64,000 nucleotides of DNA from assembly GCA_021740625.1 (NCBI GenBank), contig JAIOZK010000007.1, positions 1-64,000 of the forward strand. The letters are read 5' to 3'. Source of the DNA: Bacteroidales bacterium (GTDB taxonomy: Bacteria; Bacteroidota; Bacteroidia; Bacteroidales; JAIOZK01). Below are positions 1 to 9,767 of this stretch, piece by piece (positions within the stretch are counted from its first letter, which is position 1; each line of letters starts with the position of its first letter). The position numbers were made by a program, and so were the translations under genes. Under the pieces are notes generated by a model. It was not told where the DNA came from. It saw nothing but the letters and a program-made list of their open reading frames with translations, and searched no databases.

Positions 1-528
1 AAAACTCAGAACCAGAAGGAATTTTCAGCCCTTCGGGCTGAGGACAACAATCCTTCTGGTTCAAATATCGCTCTTGAATTAAATACTCAGAAGTTGAAAA
101 AATCAAAGAAAACGGTCAACGTTATTTAGGCATAGACATTTTTTAAATTCCAAATCTCAAATTCCAAAATTCAAATATCCTAAACTCCCCGTCCATTGCC
201 ACAGCTGTTTGGAATCCTGTCCGCAATACTGCATTTTGTATTTTGAAAATTGATGCTTTCAATTACCTCTTTTGATTAGAGCTATGAATTACCCCATGCT
301 TCAGCATGGGGGTTGATAAATAACTCAAATCTTAGCCGGGGCTTTAGCCCCAAATAAGTTTAACTTTGAATCAGTGCAGTTGTTCGCATTTTCTCTTGCA
401 ACCAAATTATTGAAAATTGTGTCTTTTTATCGCATGTCGTTTTGTGAAGTTGGCAATTCATTTACTGTTTGATGATTGAACCCTCACTACAATTGCTTTG
501 ATGTTTCAATTAACCAAATATTAATGCC
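1..528. repeat. Intergenic region with short palindromes
   Basis: No convincing gene is visible. The stretch holds several short perfect inverted repeats of the kind scattered between genes elsewhere in this window: a CAGCCC-TTCG-GGGCTG-like hairpin near 27-44, CCCCATGCT/AGCATGGGG at about 294-312, and GGGGCT-TTA-GCCCC at about 337-350. They may be REP-like elements or terminator-like structures for a gene left of the window. AT-rich sequence from 360 to 528 leads to the next gene. Confidence 0.5.
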
Positions 529-3500
529 ATGAAAAAGCTGATACTAATCTTCTTAAGCCTGGGTACTCACTTTTGCCTCCATTCTCAGGATAACAGAGGT
601 TTTGCAACTTTTAATTTCTCAAGCTGTGTTGGACAACCAATTGAATATGTATATGCTTTAATATCTGGAGATACATTAATAAACGACACAATTCAAGGCT
701 TAACATTATATACGCCAGGATATTATGATATATATTTGACCACTCCCGGGCATACGCCGGTTGATTTAGGGTATAGTTATTACAGCGGCGATATAACATA
801 TAATATTGTTTTTTGTATACAATTGTTTCCACCTATGCATGCATAAACGACACAATAAACTATCAATCCGATACCCTTATCACATTCGCACTTGATCTTG
901 CAAATTATGATGATTTTTCTTTATCATTTGATAGCTATTACGACGGACAGGGAACCCGGGCTTCTGTGATATATAGCCTTGACGGAGGAATAAGTTATCA
1001 TTTGTTATCTGAAATAATTCCGGCTTCTGAATGGCAACACACAATAATTGATTTGGATGAATTTTCCGGAATAACAGGGCAACTTATCTGGTTGGGATTT
1101 ACAGCTTCACAATGGGCCGTCGACAATGTGGAAGTGTCTGTTTTAGAATATACAACGCCATATTTATTAGGATACCATGTTTTTCTGAATGATTCTCTGG
1201 TTACAGAGACAACGGACACATCATGGCAATTTGAAGGCCTGAAATACGGTGAAACATATACCGCAAGTGTCGGTGCTTTATATGGATGCGGCTTATCTAA
1301 AAAACTTTATGAATCTTTTTTATCAGGATTTCAATATCCGCCCAGAAACCTTTTTGCAGCCTCATACGACAATAGCATTTATTTAATGTGGGAACCCCCC
1401 TTGATGCCGGATACCTCAAGTGGTGATCCCTGCAGGGATCTCTGGGACACTCAGTTTTCTTTCTCTTGTGGGGATGCTTCCGGAGAGGCCGGAGTGGAAT
1501 CCGATGGCAATTATATTTACACCACTAAATGGAATGCAGGCAATGGTACTTTTTTCCGTTACGAACTGGACGGAACTTTCATGGGAAGTTTTGTAATTGA
1601 CGTCTGTATGGATGTCCGTGACCTGGCCTACGATGGAGAATTGTTCTGGGGTAGCAATGCAGGCACCCTTGTTTGGGGAATGGATTTCGACAATGAAACA
1701 GTAGAGGAAACAATCAATGCACCTGTGGCTGTGAGGGCCATTGCTTATGATCAAAATTTTGATGCTTTCTGGGCGAATAATTATGATACAGACTTTACAC
1801 TCTTTGATAAAGACGGGGTAATTTTAAACAGCTTTGCTGTTGGAAGTTATGGTACATTCTATGGCCTGGCATGGGATGATCAGGAGTACGATGGCACACC
1901 CTGTTTGTACGGACACAGCCAGGATAACAACGCAACCATCGTTCAATTTGATATTGCTACGGGAAGCGAAACGGGAGTTACTTATAATTCTGGCGCTTTT
2001 GGTACACAAAATGCCGGTGGACTCGCTATTTGTGATGGAATAGTACCTGGATATAGAACAATGCTGGGTATACTTCAGAATGACGTCATATTTGGACTCG
2101 AGTTTGGAGAAGATAATGGAAGTTTGTCATATATTGTTCCTGAAAACTTGCTGGGTTTTAATCTTTATAAAAATACTGAATTCCTGGATTACATCGAATA
2201 TGTAGAAGAACAGAATGAATTTGAATACTGGGATTATGATGTTGAACCAGGGTGCCATGAATATGAGGTTACTGCCCTTTATGATCTTTATCCTTATGGA
2301 ATGCCAGAAGATACAGCCGAAACAGGTTCAGAGGGCCCTGCCATAATATGCGGAGGAGCGGCTTTTCCTATGCCGTTTTATGAAGACTGGGAAAGCGGAT
2401 CATTTGAGAACCATGAATGGAGTGCAAGTTCGGAAAACTGGATCGTAAACCATGAAATTGGAAATCCTGGAAAATCTGCTGAATTTAAGGGTTTGCCTGA
2501 ACTCCATAACTATGAACATGAACTTGAATCATTTTTCATTTATACCTGGGATATTGTCGATGGTACAATGTATTTTAATTTTGACATCAAATTAGTTGAT
2601 ATTGAAGAAAATGCAAGTGAAAAGTTCATCCCGGGTATATATACGAATCAGGAGTTTCACCCGATGGATACACTATATAACAGTGGTACAACAGAATGGT
2701 TATCGAAACATTATGATGTTACTGATCTTTTTAAAGACGGTCATATCAACAATAGTCATTATTTCAGACTTGTTTTTAAAGTTGAGGGTGAAAATTCTTC
2801 AAATATAGATAGTTGGTTCATCGACAACATTTATGTTTATCATCTATGCGAAGAACCCCAAAACCTCAGCCTGGAACCGCAATTTGGTTATGAATACTCA
2901 ATTGCAAAGTTAAACTGGGAACCTCCCTTTGCTCCCTATCACTGGTTGTATTACCATGACAATACATTTGAAAATTCGCTTTCAAGTATTGAACCGGGTT
3001 TGGGGTTTGCCCAGTTATTTATTCCGGAAGATCATCCGGCCACTATCCAAAAAGCAAAACTCTTTATCGGAGATCACCTGAATTATCAAAATTATATTGA
3101 TGTATACCTATTAAGCGGAGATGGAAATACAATCCTGGCCAGTCCGATCACAGTACAAGCTGTTGAAAAAAATTCCTGGATCACAATTAACTTTGGGGAA
3201 GTAAGTATAGGCGAAGGCCATTTTTTAATTTATGTCCAAAACTTGCAGGAAAACGGACCTTTCCTTGCTGTAGATGACGAGCTCGAAAATCCCAATCTTT
3301 ACTATGGAAATCCCGGAAATTTTACAGCATTGAACCAGTGGGGATATCATTTCGTTAGCAGTTGCCAGGCATACATTACATATAATCAAACGGGCAATAT
3401 TGTAAACAACTCAAATGTCCTGCAACCTGTTTCAAAAAACTTCAGACCTAAAATAAGTCTTTCCAATCAACAATATATGCCGGAGAAAGCTGCAAATCAA

Positions 3501-3938
3501 AGGGCACTAACGGGATATAATATCTGGAGAAACAATGAACTCATTCAAACAAACTGGCCCGAAACCTATTACAATGATACCATTTATGAAGCCGGTGAGT
3601 ATTCCTATTTCATCTCTGCACACTACGATCAGTGCGAATCTGATACCACGGGAACAGTTCATATTTCGTTTTTCGCAGCAGTAAATTCATATACTGAATC
3701 AAACCAAATCATCATATATCCCAATCCTGTTCAAGAACAACTTAACATTATTCTGAACAGCCAGGAAGATGTAATCCATCATTTTACCCTCACCTCTGCT
3801 AGCGGGCAGCCCGTTGTTAGTCTTAGTCCTGACAGCAGGCGGATAAGGCTGAGCATTTCCCGTTTACCGGAAGGATTGTACATTGCGGAGATTCGTACCG
3901 GGAACAAGAGGGAGTTTCGCAAAATTATCATCAATTAA
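529..3938 (+). CDS. T9SS-sorted multidomain surface protein, frameshifted (529-846 plus 813-3938)
   Basis: Probable exported surface protein split into two frames. The first frame (105 codons from the ATG at 529) starts with a signal peptide (MKKLILIFLSLGTHFCLHSQ). The second frame runs 813-3938, about 1040 codons, with no signal peptide of its own and only a TTG start. The frames overlap at a run of six T at 809-814; adding one T joins them in one open frame. The long part has propeller-like and fibronectin-III-like stretches, a cleaved-adhesin/MAM-like segment (around residues 520-670, FYEDWESG), and a C-terminal T9SS type A sorting domain (IIIYPNPVQEQLNI ... KREFRKIIIN). It should be exported through the Sec and type IX systems to the cell surface. 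The precise function is unknown. The break may be real decay or a sequencing error. Confidence 0.8.
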
Positions 3939-3953
3939 CGCCCCTTTCTGGAT

Positions 3954-3987
3954 CCCTGTCGGTGCGTGCATGCCGGCAGGGGTTTTT
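3954..3987 (+). terminator. Rho-independent terminator after the T9SS surface protein
   Basis: A nine-pair stem (CCCTGTCGG with CCGGCAGGG, one G-U pair) is followed directly by GTTTTT, 16 bases after the stop codon. Confidence 0.8.
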
Positions 3988-4046
3988 ATTGATTCCTGCT
4001 TACTTGTCTTGAGAAAGAAAGGGCATCATATCAATCGAATTTGAAT

Positions 4047-4077
4047 TTTGGAATTTGTAGTTTGGAATTTACCTTTG
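4047..4077 (+). promoter_or_regulatory. Bacteroidota-type promoter of hemW
   Basis: TTTG at 4047-4050 and TACCTTTG at 4070-4077 match the -33 and -7 consensus of the Bacteroidota housekeeping sigma factor, with a 19-base spacer. The -7 box ends only four bases before the hemW ATG at 4082, so the transcript should start at or within a base or two of the start codon. Confidence 0.65.
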
Positions 4078-4081
4078 CTCC

Positions 4082-5215
4082 ATGGCTGGCATTTACATCC
4101 ATATCCCTTTTTGCAAGCAGAAATGTCATTACTGCAATTTCTTTTCGGTGGCATCTTTGAAAAATAAGGATGAATTTCTGAAAACTCTTTTAAAAGAGAT
4201 AGAATTGCAAAAGGATTATTTACAGGGCCGTGAGATCAATACGGTTTATTTCGGGGGCGGAACGCCATCCATGCTTTCTGCATTTGAGGTACAGAATATT
4301 TTTGACAAACTGAATCGGTATCATAATATTAATTCCGATGCAGAAATCACCCTGGAAGCCAATCCTGATGATATAAACAAGGAAAAGCTCAGGGAACTGA
4401 AAGCTCTTCAAGTGAATCGTTTCAGCATGGGGGTGCAATCATTTTTCAATGACGACCTGCATTACCTCAACCGGGTTCACGATGCGAGCCAGGCAGAACG
4501 ATCCATCAAACTTGCTCAGGATGCCGGCTTCAACAACATCACCATCGATTTGATTTATGGCATACCTACCTTAACAACAGACAAATGGAATCAGAATCTT
4601 GAGAAATTCTTGCAACTTGATATACCGCACTTATCTGCCTACTCTCTGACCATTGAGGATAAAACGGCCCTGAAAACACTCATCGATAGAAAGAAACTCC
4701 CCGCTGTGAAGGAAGAAGAAAGCATCAAACATTTTAAGATCCTGGGCAAAAAAATGAAGGAAAATGATTTCATTCATTATGAGATCTCCAATTTTGCACG
4801 CAAAGGTTTTTACAGCAATCACAACAGTATCTATTGGATGGGCGGGCATTACCTGGGATTAGGACCTTCCGCACATTCCTTCAATGGGAAATCCAGGCAA
4901 TGGAACCACGCCAGCATTGCCAAATACCTGCAGCTTTCAGCTTACAAAGAAACCCATTACGAAAAAGAAGTCCTTTCTTTTGAACAGAAATATAACGAAT
5001 ACATCATGACTTCCCTGCGAACCACCTGGGGCTGCGACCTGGAGCATATCGCCAATGTTTTCGGTAAAGAATATGCAGCACGATGCCTGCAGGATGCAAA
5101 AACTTTCATCACCGACAGTATGATCCGTAAAGAAAACAACAAACTCTTCTTAACTGATAAAGGAAAACTCTTTGCCGACGGAATTGCTTCCAAACTATTT
5201 TTAGAAGAAATTTAA
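4082..5215 (+). CDS. hemW: Radical SAM heme chaperone HemW
   Basis: 377 residues, the usual length for HemW (oxygen-independent coproporphyrinogen III oxidase-like). The radical SAM cluster motif CxxxCxxC is at residues 11-18 (FCKQKCHYC), followed by the GGGTPS motif and the conserved MGVQSF and YSLTIE segments. HemW proteins bind heme and a 4Fe-4S cluster and deliver heme to target proteins; they lack the residues of genuine HemN. The start at 4082 is fixed by the family N-terminus (MAGIYIHIPFC). The gene is a single unit with its own promoter and a likely leaderless transcript. Confidence 0.92.
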   Translation: MAGIYIHIPFCKQKCHYCNFFSVASLKNKDEFLKTLLKEIELQKDYLQGREINTVYFGGGTPSMLSAFEVQNIFDKLNRYHNINSDAEITLEANPDDINKEKLRELKALQVNRFSMGVQSFFNDDLHYLNRVHDASQAERSIKLAQDAGFNNITIDLIYGIPTLTTDKWNQNLEKFLQLDIPHLSAYSLTIEDKTALKTLIDRKKLPAVKEEESIKHFKILGKKMKENDFIHYEISNFARKGFYSNHNSIYWMGGHYLGLGPSAHSFNGKSRQWNHASIAKYLQLSAYKETHYEKEVLSFEQKYNEYIMTSLRTTWGCDLEHIANVFGKEYAARCLQDAKTFITDSMIRKENNKLFLTDKGKLFADGIASKLFLEEI

Positions 5216-5324
5216 GCTTGAACAATTGAACAATCGAACAATTAAGATCTAACAACCTTAAATATCAGGGGGTACAACCTGCAACTTGTAACTTGCAACC
5301 TGCAACCTATAACCTGTAACCCTC
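5216..5324. repeat. Short low-complexity tandem repeats
   Basis: Two simple arrays lie between convergent genes: variants of GAACAATTGAACAATC at about 5219-5242 and variants of AACTTGCAACCTGCAACC from about 5276 to 5322. They probably arose by slippage; no function can be read from them. Confidence 0.6.
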
Positions 5325-6845
5325 CTACCACTGCACATAATGAATAATAAAATCCTCTTCCTGGTATTCCCGGATCACGGTTTGCCTTCCTTGCTGTGCT
5401 TCTTCCTTTGTCATGAAACCAACAGTAACACGGTGGCCGGCGTCAACCTTCGGCCAGGTAACCACATTTTTCATGATGATGGCATTGAACTTTTCCATCA
5501 GTTCATATTTTTTGGTTGCATAATGTATATTGCTGACAAAGGCATGGAATTTATTGCCGGTGCCTTCGTTAAAAGGATCGCAGAAGCAGGAGGCATACAC
5601 AAAGTAATAATAAGGCTTTACAGAAATGTGCATCGGACTGGTTGTCCAGATGGATTTTGCGTCGGTTTCTTTTTCAACTTTTTTCTTTTCATAAATACCA
5701 TCGTTGCGGAAAATCTTTGCCGAAAAGTCATAACAATTGTCCAGGCCCAAAAGCAGGATATCCGCATCCCCGTCGCGGTCATAATCACCCCAGTAGGCGC
5801 CACCCAGACTCACTCCGGGTAAACCGGCATTTACATGGGTAAAATAAAAATCCCCTTCATTCCTGTAGATCCATGTAATGGATTCACCGTATGTTTCACC
5901 GGTGATCACCACATCCAGGTCGCCATCTCCATCATAATCCCCCAGGTCTATATTGCCACTTCGTGTTCCTGCCAGATTCGTATTCATCTCTGTAAACTCT
6001 CCATTTCCATTGTTCCGGAAAACAGCAGCAAGAATGCCCCCCGTGGGTGTTTCTCCGCTCATGATAAAATCGGGATCGCCATCACCATCCAAGTCGCCCA
6101 CGGCAACATCCGATAGGGTTAAATCAGGCATGTTCACCGGCAACAGTGTAAATTTATCATTGTTATCGTTCCGGTAAAGATTGCCAACAAATCTGTTGGA
6201 AGAGGTTTGCCCGGTCAGCAAAACATCCAGGTCTTTGTCGCCGTCAATATCAATCCATTTGGCTTTTCCGTTAAAAACAGGAGTGAGATCCGCCGAAATT
6301 TTATAAAATTTATTTCCACCTTCATTCCGGTAAATTTCTGTACGAGCCATATTATCCCTGTTTTCACCGCTGAGCAGTATATCCAGGTCTCCATCATTGT
6401 CAAAGTCACCCCACTCAACCGATCCATCGCGGACAGGTGTTAAGCTCGTATTGACCAGGATAAATCCTCCATTGTGATTTCGGTAAACACCTGCGAAAAG
6501 ATCACCGGTTTTTGTTTCCCCGCACAAAACAAGGTCCTGGTCACCATCTCCGTCATAATCACCCCAGTCGAGACCCGCCAGAAATACATCCCTTATATTG
6601 CTGTGCACGTTCTGAAAAGTTCCGTTTTTGAGATTCTTCTGAAGCTCGCTGATCACGATCTGTTGATTGCCACTGTACTTATCTCCTGTGATAAATGCAT
6701 CCAGCCAGCCATCATTGTTATAATCCGTCCAGGCGCTGGCAGCCTGCATCACTTGCTCAAATTTTGTATCAATATACGTGAATGGCTGTGATTGTGAATA
6801 AGTAAAAAAAAGGATCCCAATAATCAGTACAAATGTCTTTTTCAT
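5325..6845 (-). CDS. Secreted VCBS/FG-GAP repeat protein
   Basis: 506 residues with a signal peptide (MKKTFVLIIGILFFTYSQSQ). At least seven FG-GAP/VCBS repeats carry calcium-binding DxDxDGxxD loops (for example DYDGDGDQD, DFDNDGDLD, DLDGDGDPD, DYDRDGDAD), spaced about 50-55 residues apart over residues 25-390, as in a seven-bladed beta-propeller. The last 110 residues are a non-repeat region of unknown fold. No T9SS tail is visible, so the protein may stay in the periplasm or be sorted by another domain. Function unknown; such propellers usually bind ligands or polysaccharide. Confidence 0.85.
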   Translation of the reverse strand: MKKTFVLIIGILFFTYSQSQPFTYIDTKFEQVMQAASAWTDYNNDGWLDAFITGDKYSGNQQIVISELQKNLKNGTFQNVHSNIRDVFLAGLDWGDYDGDGDQDLVLCGETKTGDLFAGVYRNHNGGFILVNTSLTPVRDGSVEWGDFDNDGDLDILLSGENRDNMARTEIYRNEGGNKFYKISADLTPVFNGKAKWIDIDGDKDLDVLLTGQTSSNRFVGNLYRNDNNDKFTLLPVNMPDLTLSDVAVGDLDGDGDPDFIMSGETPTGGILAAVFRNNGNGEFTEMNTNLAGTRSGNIDLGDYDGDGDLDVVITGETYGESITWIYRNEGDFYFTHVNAGLPGVSLGGAYWGDYDRDGDADILLLGLDNCYDFSAKIFRNDGIYEKKKVEKETDAKSIWTTSPMHISVKPYYYFVYASCFCDPFNEGTGNKFHAFVSNIHYATKKYELMEKFNAIIMKNVVTWPKVDAGHRVTVGFMTKEEAQQGRQTVIREYQEEDFIIHYVQW

Positions 6846-6937
6846 TTTATCATCTGGTTTCTAACAACATGCCCCGAACTAAAATATAAAAGAAAAGAGG
6901 AAATAATATTGCCTTTTTATTTATTTATTAACAAAGA

Positions 6938-6971
6938 TTTGTGCAAGAATCAGAAAAAACAAGTACCTTTG
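6938..6971 (+). promoter_or_regulatory. Promoter of the methylmalonyl-CoA decarboxylase operon
   Basis: TTTG at 6938-6941 and TACCTTTG at 6964-6971 match the Bacteroidota -33/-7 consensus with a 22-base spacer, 28 bases upstream of the mce start codon. No other strong promoter is seen before mmdA, so it probably drives the whole operon. Confidence 0.65.
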
Positions 6972-6999
6972 TGAAAAATTTAACAATAAGATTTTTACT

Positions 7000-7413
7000 A
7001 TGAAACCAACTCATATTGAACACATTGGAATTGCGGTAAAGAACCTGGAAGATGCCATTGTGTATTACGAAAGCATCCTCGGCACAAAATGCTATGCCAT
7101 CGAGGAGGTGAAAGACCAGAAAGTAAAAACTGCATTTTTCAAACTGGGGGATACAAAAATAGAACTTCTGGAATCGACCGAAGCCGACGGACCCATTGGA
7201 AAATTCATTGAGAAAAGGGGAGAGGGCATTCATCATATTGCCTTTGCTGTAAAAAATCTTGAGGAAAGATTGAAAGAAGCTGAAGAAAAAGGCATCAGGC
7301 TGATCGACCAGAAACCCCGCAAGGGTGCCGAAGGTCTGGACATTGCTTTCCTGCATCCCAAATCAACTCATGGTGTGTTAACGGAATTATGCGAAGATAA
7401 AAACCAGGAATAG
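7000..7413 (+). CDS. mce: Methylmalonyl-CoA epimerase
   Basis: 137 residues, the usual size of the vicinal oxygen chelate fold epimerase that interconverts (R)- and (S)-methylmalonyl-CoA. The N-terminal [15 protein letters not shown] and the [10 protein letters not shown] segment carry metal-ligand histidines, and ELLEST and GVLTEL give the paired glutamates. It is the first gene of the operon, three bases before mmdA, and supplies the stereoisomer used by the decarboxylase in the succinate-propionate pathway. Confidence 0.95.
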   Translation: MKPTHIEHIGIAVKNLEDAIVYYESILGTKCYAIEEVKDQKVKTAFFKLGDTKIELLESTEADGPIGKFIEKRGEGIHHIAFAVKNLEERLKEAEEKGIRLIDQKPRKGAEGLDIAFLHPKSTHGVLTELCEDKNQE

Positions 7414-7416
7414 AAC

Positions 7417-8976
7417 ATGGCAATAGAGGATAAAATTCAGCGGCTGCTGAACAAGCGGGAAGAGGCCAAGATAGGTGGCGGGTTGAAGCGTATCGAGTCC
7501 CAGCATGCAAAGGGTAAACTAACAGCCCGCGAGCGACTGGAGATCCTTCTTGATGAAGGAAGTTTCGAGGAATATGATATGTTTGTCAGTCACCGTACCA
7601 AGGAGTTTGGTCTCGACAAAAAACAATATCTGGCCGATGGTGTGGTCACGGGTCATGGCACGATCGACGGACGCATTGTGTATGTCTATGCCCAGGATTT
7701 TACTGTTTTCGGGGGCTCTCTTTCTGAAACCCATGCCCACAAGATCTGTAAGATCATGGACCAGGCGATGAAGGTGGGTGCTCCCGTCATTGGGATCAAC
7801 GACAGCGGTGGTGCCCGCATTCAGGAAGGAGTAAGAAGTCTGGCAGGTTATGCCGAGATATTTCAGCGCAACATCATGGCTTCCGGCGTTATACCGCAGA
7901 TCAGTGCCATTTTCGGACCCTGTGCCGGTGGAGCGGTTTATTCACCCGCCCTGACCGATTTCATCATCATGAGTGATAAAAGCAGCTATATGTTTGTAAC
8001 CGGGCCCAAAGTTACCAAAACGGTTACCGGCGAGGATATCAGCGTGGAAGACCTGGGCGGGGCCAGCATTCATGGAAAGAAATCAGGCGTTACACATTTT
8101 ATCGCAGATGATGAAAATGAAGGCCTGATGCTGATCAGGAAACTTATGTCGTACATTCCGCAGAACAACCTGGAAGAGCCACCCGTTACTGAATGCGATG
8201 ATCCTATCGACCGCAAGGAAATTTACCTGAACGATATTGTTCCTGACAACCCCAACAAACCCTATGATGTAAAAGACATCATCCATGGGATCGTTGATTA
8301 CGGGGAATTTCTGGAGACACAGCGCAATTTTGCCGCCAATATCGTTACGGGTTTTTCCAAATTCGACGGACAACCGGTGGGGATTATTGCCAACCAGCCC
8401 AATTTCCTGGCAGGTGTCCTCGACATCAATTCCTCCAGGAAAGCGGCCCGTTTTGTCCGCTTCTGCGATGCCTTCAATATCCCCCTGGTCACACTGGTGG
8501 ATGTACCTGGTTTCCTTCCCGGTAGCGGACAGGAATACGGCGGCATCATCATTCATGGCGCCAAATTGATGTTTGCATACGGAGAAGCTACAGTGCCAAA
8601 AGTCACCATTACCCTCAGGAAATCTTATGGGGGTGCACACGATGTGATGAGCTCCAAGCAACTTCGCGGTGACATCAATTATGCCTGGCCTTCCGCTGAA
8701 ATTGCGGTGATGGGTCCGGCAGGTGCAATAGAAATCCTGTGGGGTAGAGAATTGTCACAGATCGAAGATGAAAAAGAACGGGCAAAATTCATAGCCGAGA
8801 AAGAAGACGAATACAGGGAAAGATTTGCCAATCCTTACGAAGCTGCCAGGTACGGTTATATCGATGATGTGATAGAACCCAGGAATACACGCTTCAGGAT
8901 TATCCGGGCATTGCAGACACTGTCCACCAAGAAGGATTCAAATCCTCCCAAAAAGCATTCAAACATCCCCTTGTAA
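7417..8976 (+). CDS. mmdA: Methylmalonyl-CoA decarboxylase alpha subunit (carboxyltransferase)
   Basis: 519 residues, typical of the biotin-dependent acyl-CoA carboxyltransferase family (PccB/MmdA). It has the N-terminal [19 protein letters not shown], the oxyanion-hole segments around [16 protein letters not shown] and [15 protein letters not shown], and a duplicated crotonase fold. In this operon, with a biotin carrier and membrane decarboxylase subunits but no biotin carboxylase, it should transfer the carboxyl group of (S)-methylmalonyl-CoA to biotin, giving propionyl-CoA. Alone it could be mistaken for propionyl-CoA carboxylase beta; the context decides. Confidence 0.95.
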   Translation: MAIEDKIQRLLNKREEAKIGGGLKRIESQHAKGKLTARERLEILLDEGSFEEYDMFVSHRTKEFGLDKKQYLADGVVTGHGTIDGRIVYVYAQDFTVFGGSLSETHAHKICKIMDQAMKVGAPVIGINDSGGARIQEGVRSLAGYAEIFQRNIMASGVIPQISAIFGPCAGGAVYSPALTDFIIMSDKSSYMFVTGPKVTKTVTGEDISVEDLGGASIHGKKSGVTHFIADDENEGLMLIRKLMSYIPQNNLEEPPVTECDDPIDRKEIYLNDIVPDNPNKPYDVKDIIHGIVDYGEFLETQRNFAANIVTGFSKFDGQPVGIIANQPNFLAGVLDINSSRKAARFVRFCDAFNIPLVTLVDVPGFLPGSGQEYGGIIIHGAKLMFAYGEATVPKVTITLRKSYGGAHDVMSSKQLRGDINYAWPSAEIAVMGPAGAIEILWGRELSQIEDEKERAKFIAEKEDEYRERFANPYEAARYGYIDDVIEPRNTRFRIIRALQTLSTKKDSNPPKKHSNIPL

Positions 8977-8977
8977 A

Positions 8978-9340
8978 ATGACAGAACTTTTTGTTAAGAT
9001 CGGTACTCCGGATTTTTTGAACGACGGCCTGGTCATCGCCATCGTTGGCTATGTGATCGTATTTAGTGCCCTTGTGGTATTATACTTCGTATTTGCCAAC
9101 TTTTCCAAGGTCATCAATTACAATATCAGGAAAAAACTCAGGAAGGAAGGAAAAGGAGATCAGGTAAAAGAAAAAGAGCTTCAGATTAGCGGGGATGAAG
9201 CCGCCGCCATCAGCATGGCCATTTATTTATACCACGAACTGCATGACGAGGAAAGCAACGTGATCACCATCAAAAAGGTGTCGAAGCGCTATTCTCCATG
9301 GAGTTCAAAAATATACGGATTAAGAAATTACAAATCATAA
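8978..9340 (+). CDS. mmdD: Sodium pump decarboxylase small membrane subunit (OadG/MmdD-type)
   Basis: 120 residues with one N-terminal transmembrane helix (about residues 17-42, LVIAIVGYVIVFSALVVLYFVFANF) and a charged cytoplasmic tail, as in OadG/MmdD subunits that hold the pump complex together. It begins one base after the mmdA stop codon and is followed within five bases by the biotin carrier. The central EAAAISMAIYLYHELHDEES segment resembles the C-terminal region of Bacteroidota OadG-like proteins. Confidence 0.85.
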   Translation: MTELFVKIGTPDFLNDGLVIAIVGYVIVFSALVVLYFVFANFSKVINYNIRKKLRKEGKGDQVKEKELQISGDEAAAISMAIYLYHELHDEESNVITIKKVSKRYSPWSSKIYGLRNYKS

Positions 9341-9344
9341 AAGG

Positions 9345-9767
9345 ATGAAAAACTTCAAATTTACCATCAGGGGTCATGTTTACGAAGTGGATATTCTGAG
9401 CTTCGAAGACAGCCAGGCAATGATAGAGGTTAATGGAACCCCATATGAGGTAGAAGTTCATAAAACGAAAGCTGAATCCAAAACCCCGGTGCTGGTGCGC
9501 AAAGAAGTCAAGCATCCCAAAGATTCCCATAAGATCAAAAAGCAGGATGCAGGTACCTTGAAGGTGAAAGCTCCCCTGCCCGGTAACATCATGCAGGTGA
9601 TAGTTCGTGCGGGTGATGAGGTTAAGAAGAATGATAAACTCCTGATCTATGAGGCCATGAAAATGGAAAACAACCTGCTGGCTGAAAAAGGAGGAAAAAT
9701 CAAGAAAGTTCATGTGAATCCGGGCGACAGTGTTCTGGAAGGAGATCTATTAATTGAAATTGAATGA
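9345..9767 (+). CDS. mmdC: Biotin carboxyl carrier subunit of methylmalonyl-CoA decarboxylase
   Basis: 140 residues. The C-terminal biotinyl domain has the AMKM motif (IYEAMKMENN), with the biotinylated lysine at residue 106, exactly in the middle of a hammerhead fold. A charged linker separates it from the N-terminal part. It carries carboxybiotin from MmdA to the membrane subunit MmdB. The stop overlaps the next ATG by four bases (ATGA), so translation is coupled. Confidence 0.93.
   Translation: MKNFKFTIRGHVYEVDILSFEDSQAMIEVNGTPYEVEVHKTKAESKTPVLVRKEVKHPKDSHKIKKQDAGTLKVKAPLPGNIMQVIVRAGDEVKKNDKLLIYEAMKMENNLLAEKGGKIKKVHVNPGDSVLEGDLLIEIE

Noticed and set aside
809-816. Programmed -1 frameshift in the T9SS protein
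   Set aside because: In the zero frame the site reads GTT TTT TGT, which does not allow both tRNAs to re-pair after slippage; a missing T is simpler.
5340-6791. Plus-strand open frames opposite the VCBS protein
   Set aside because: They mirror the repeated DxDxDG codons of the real minus-strand gene and have no signal peptide or family similarity.
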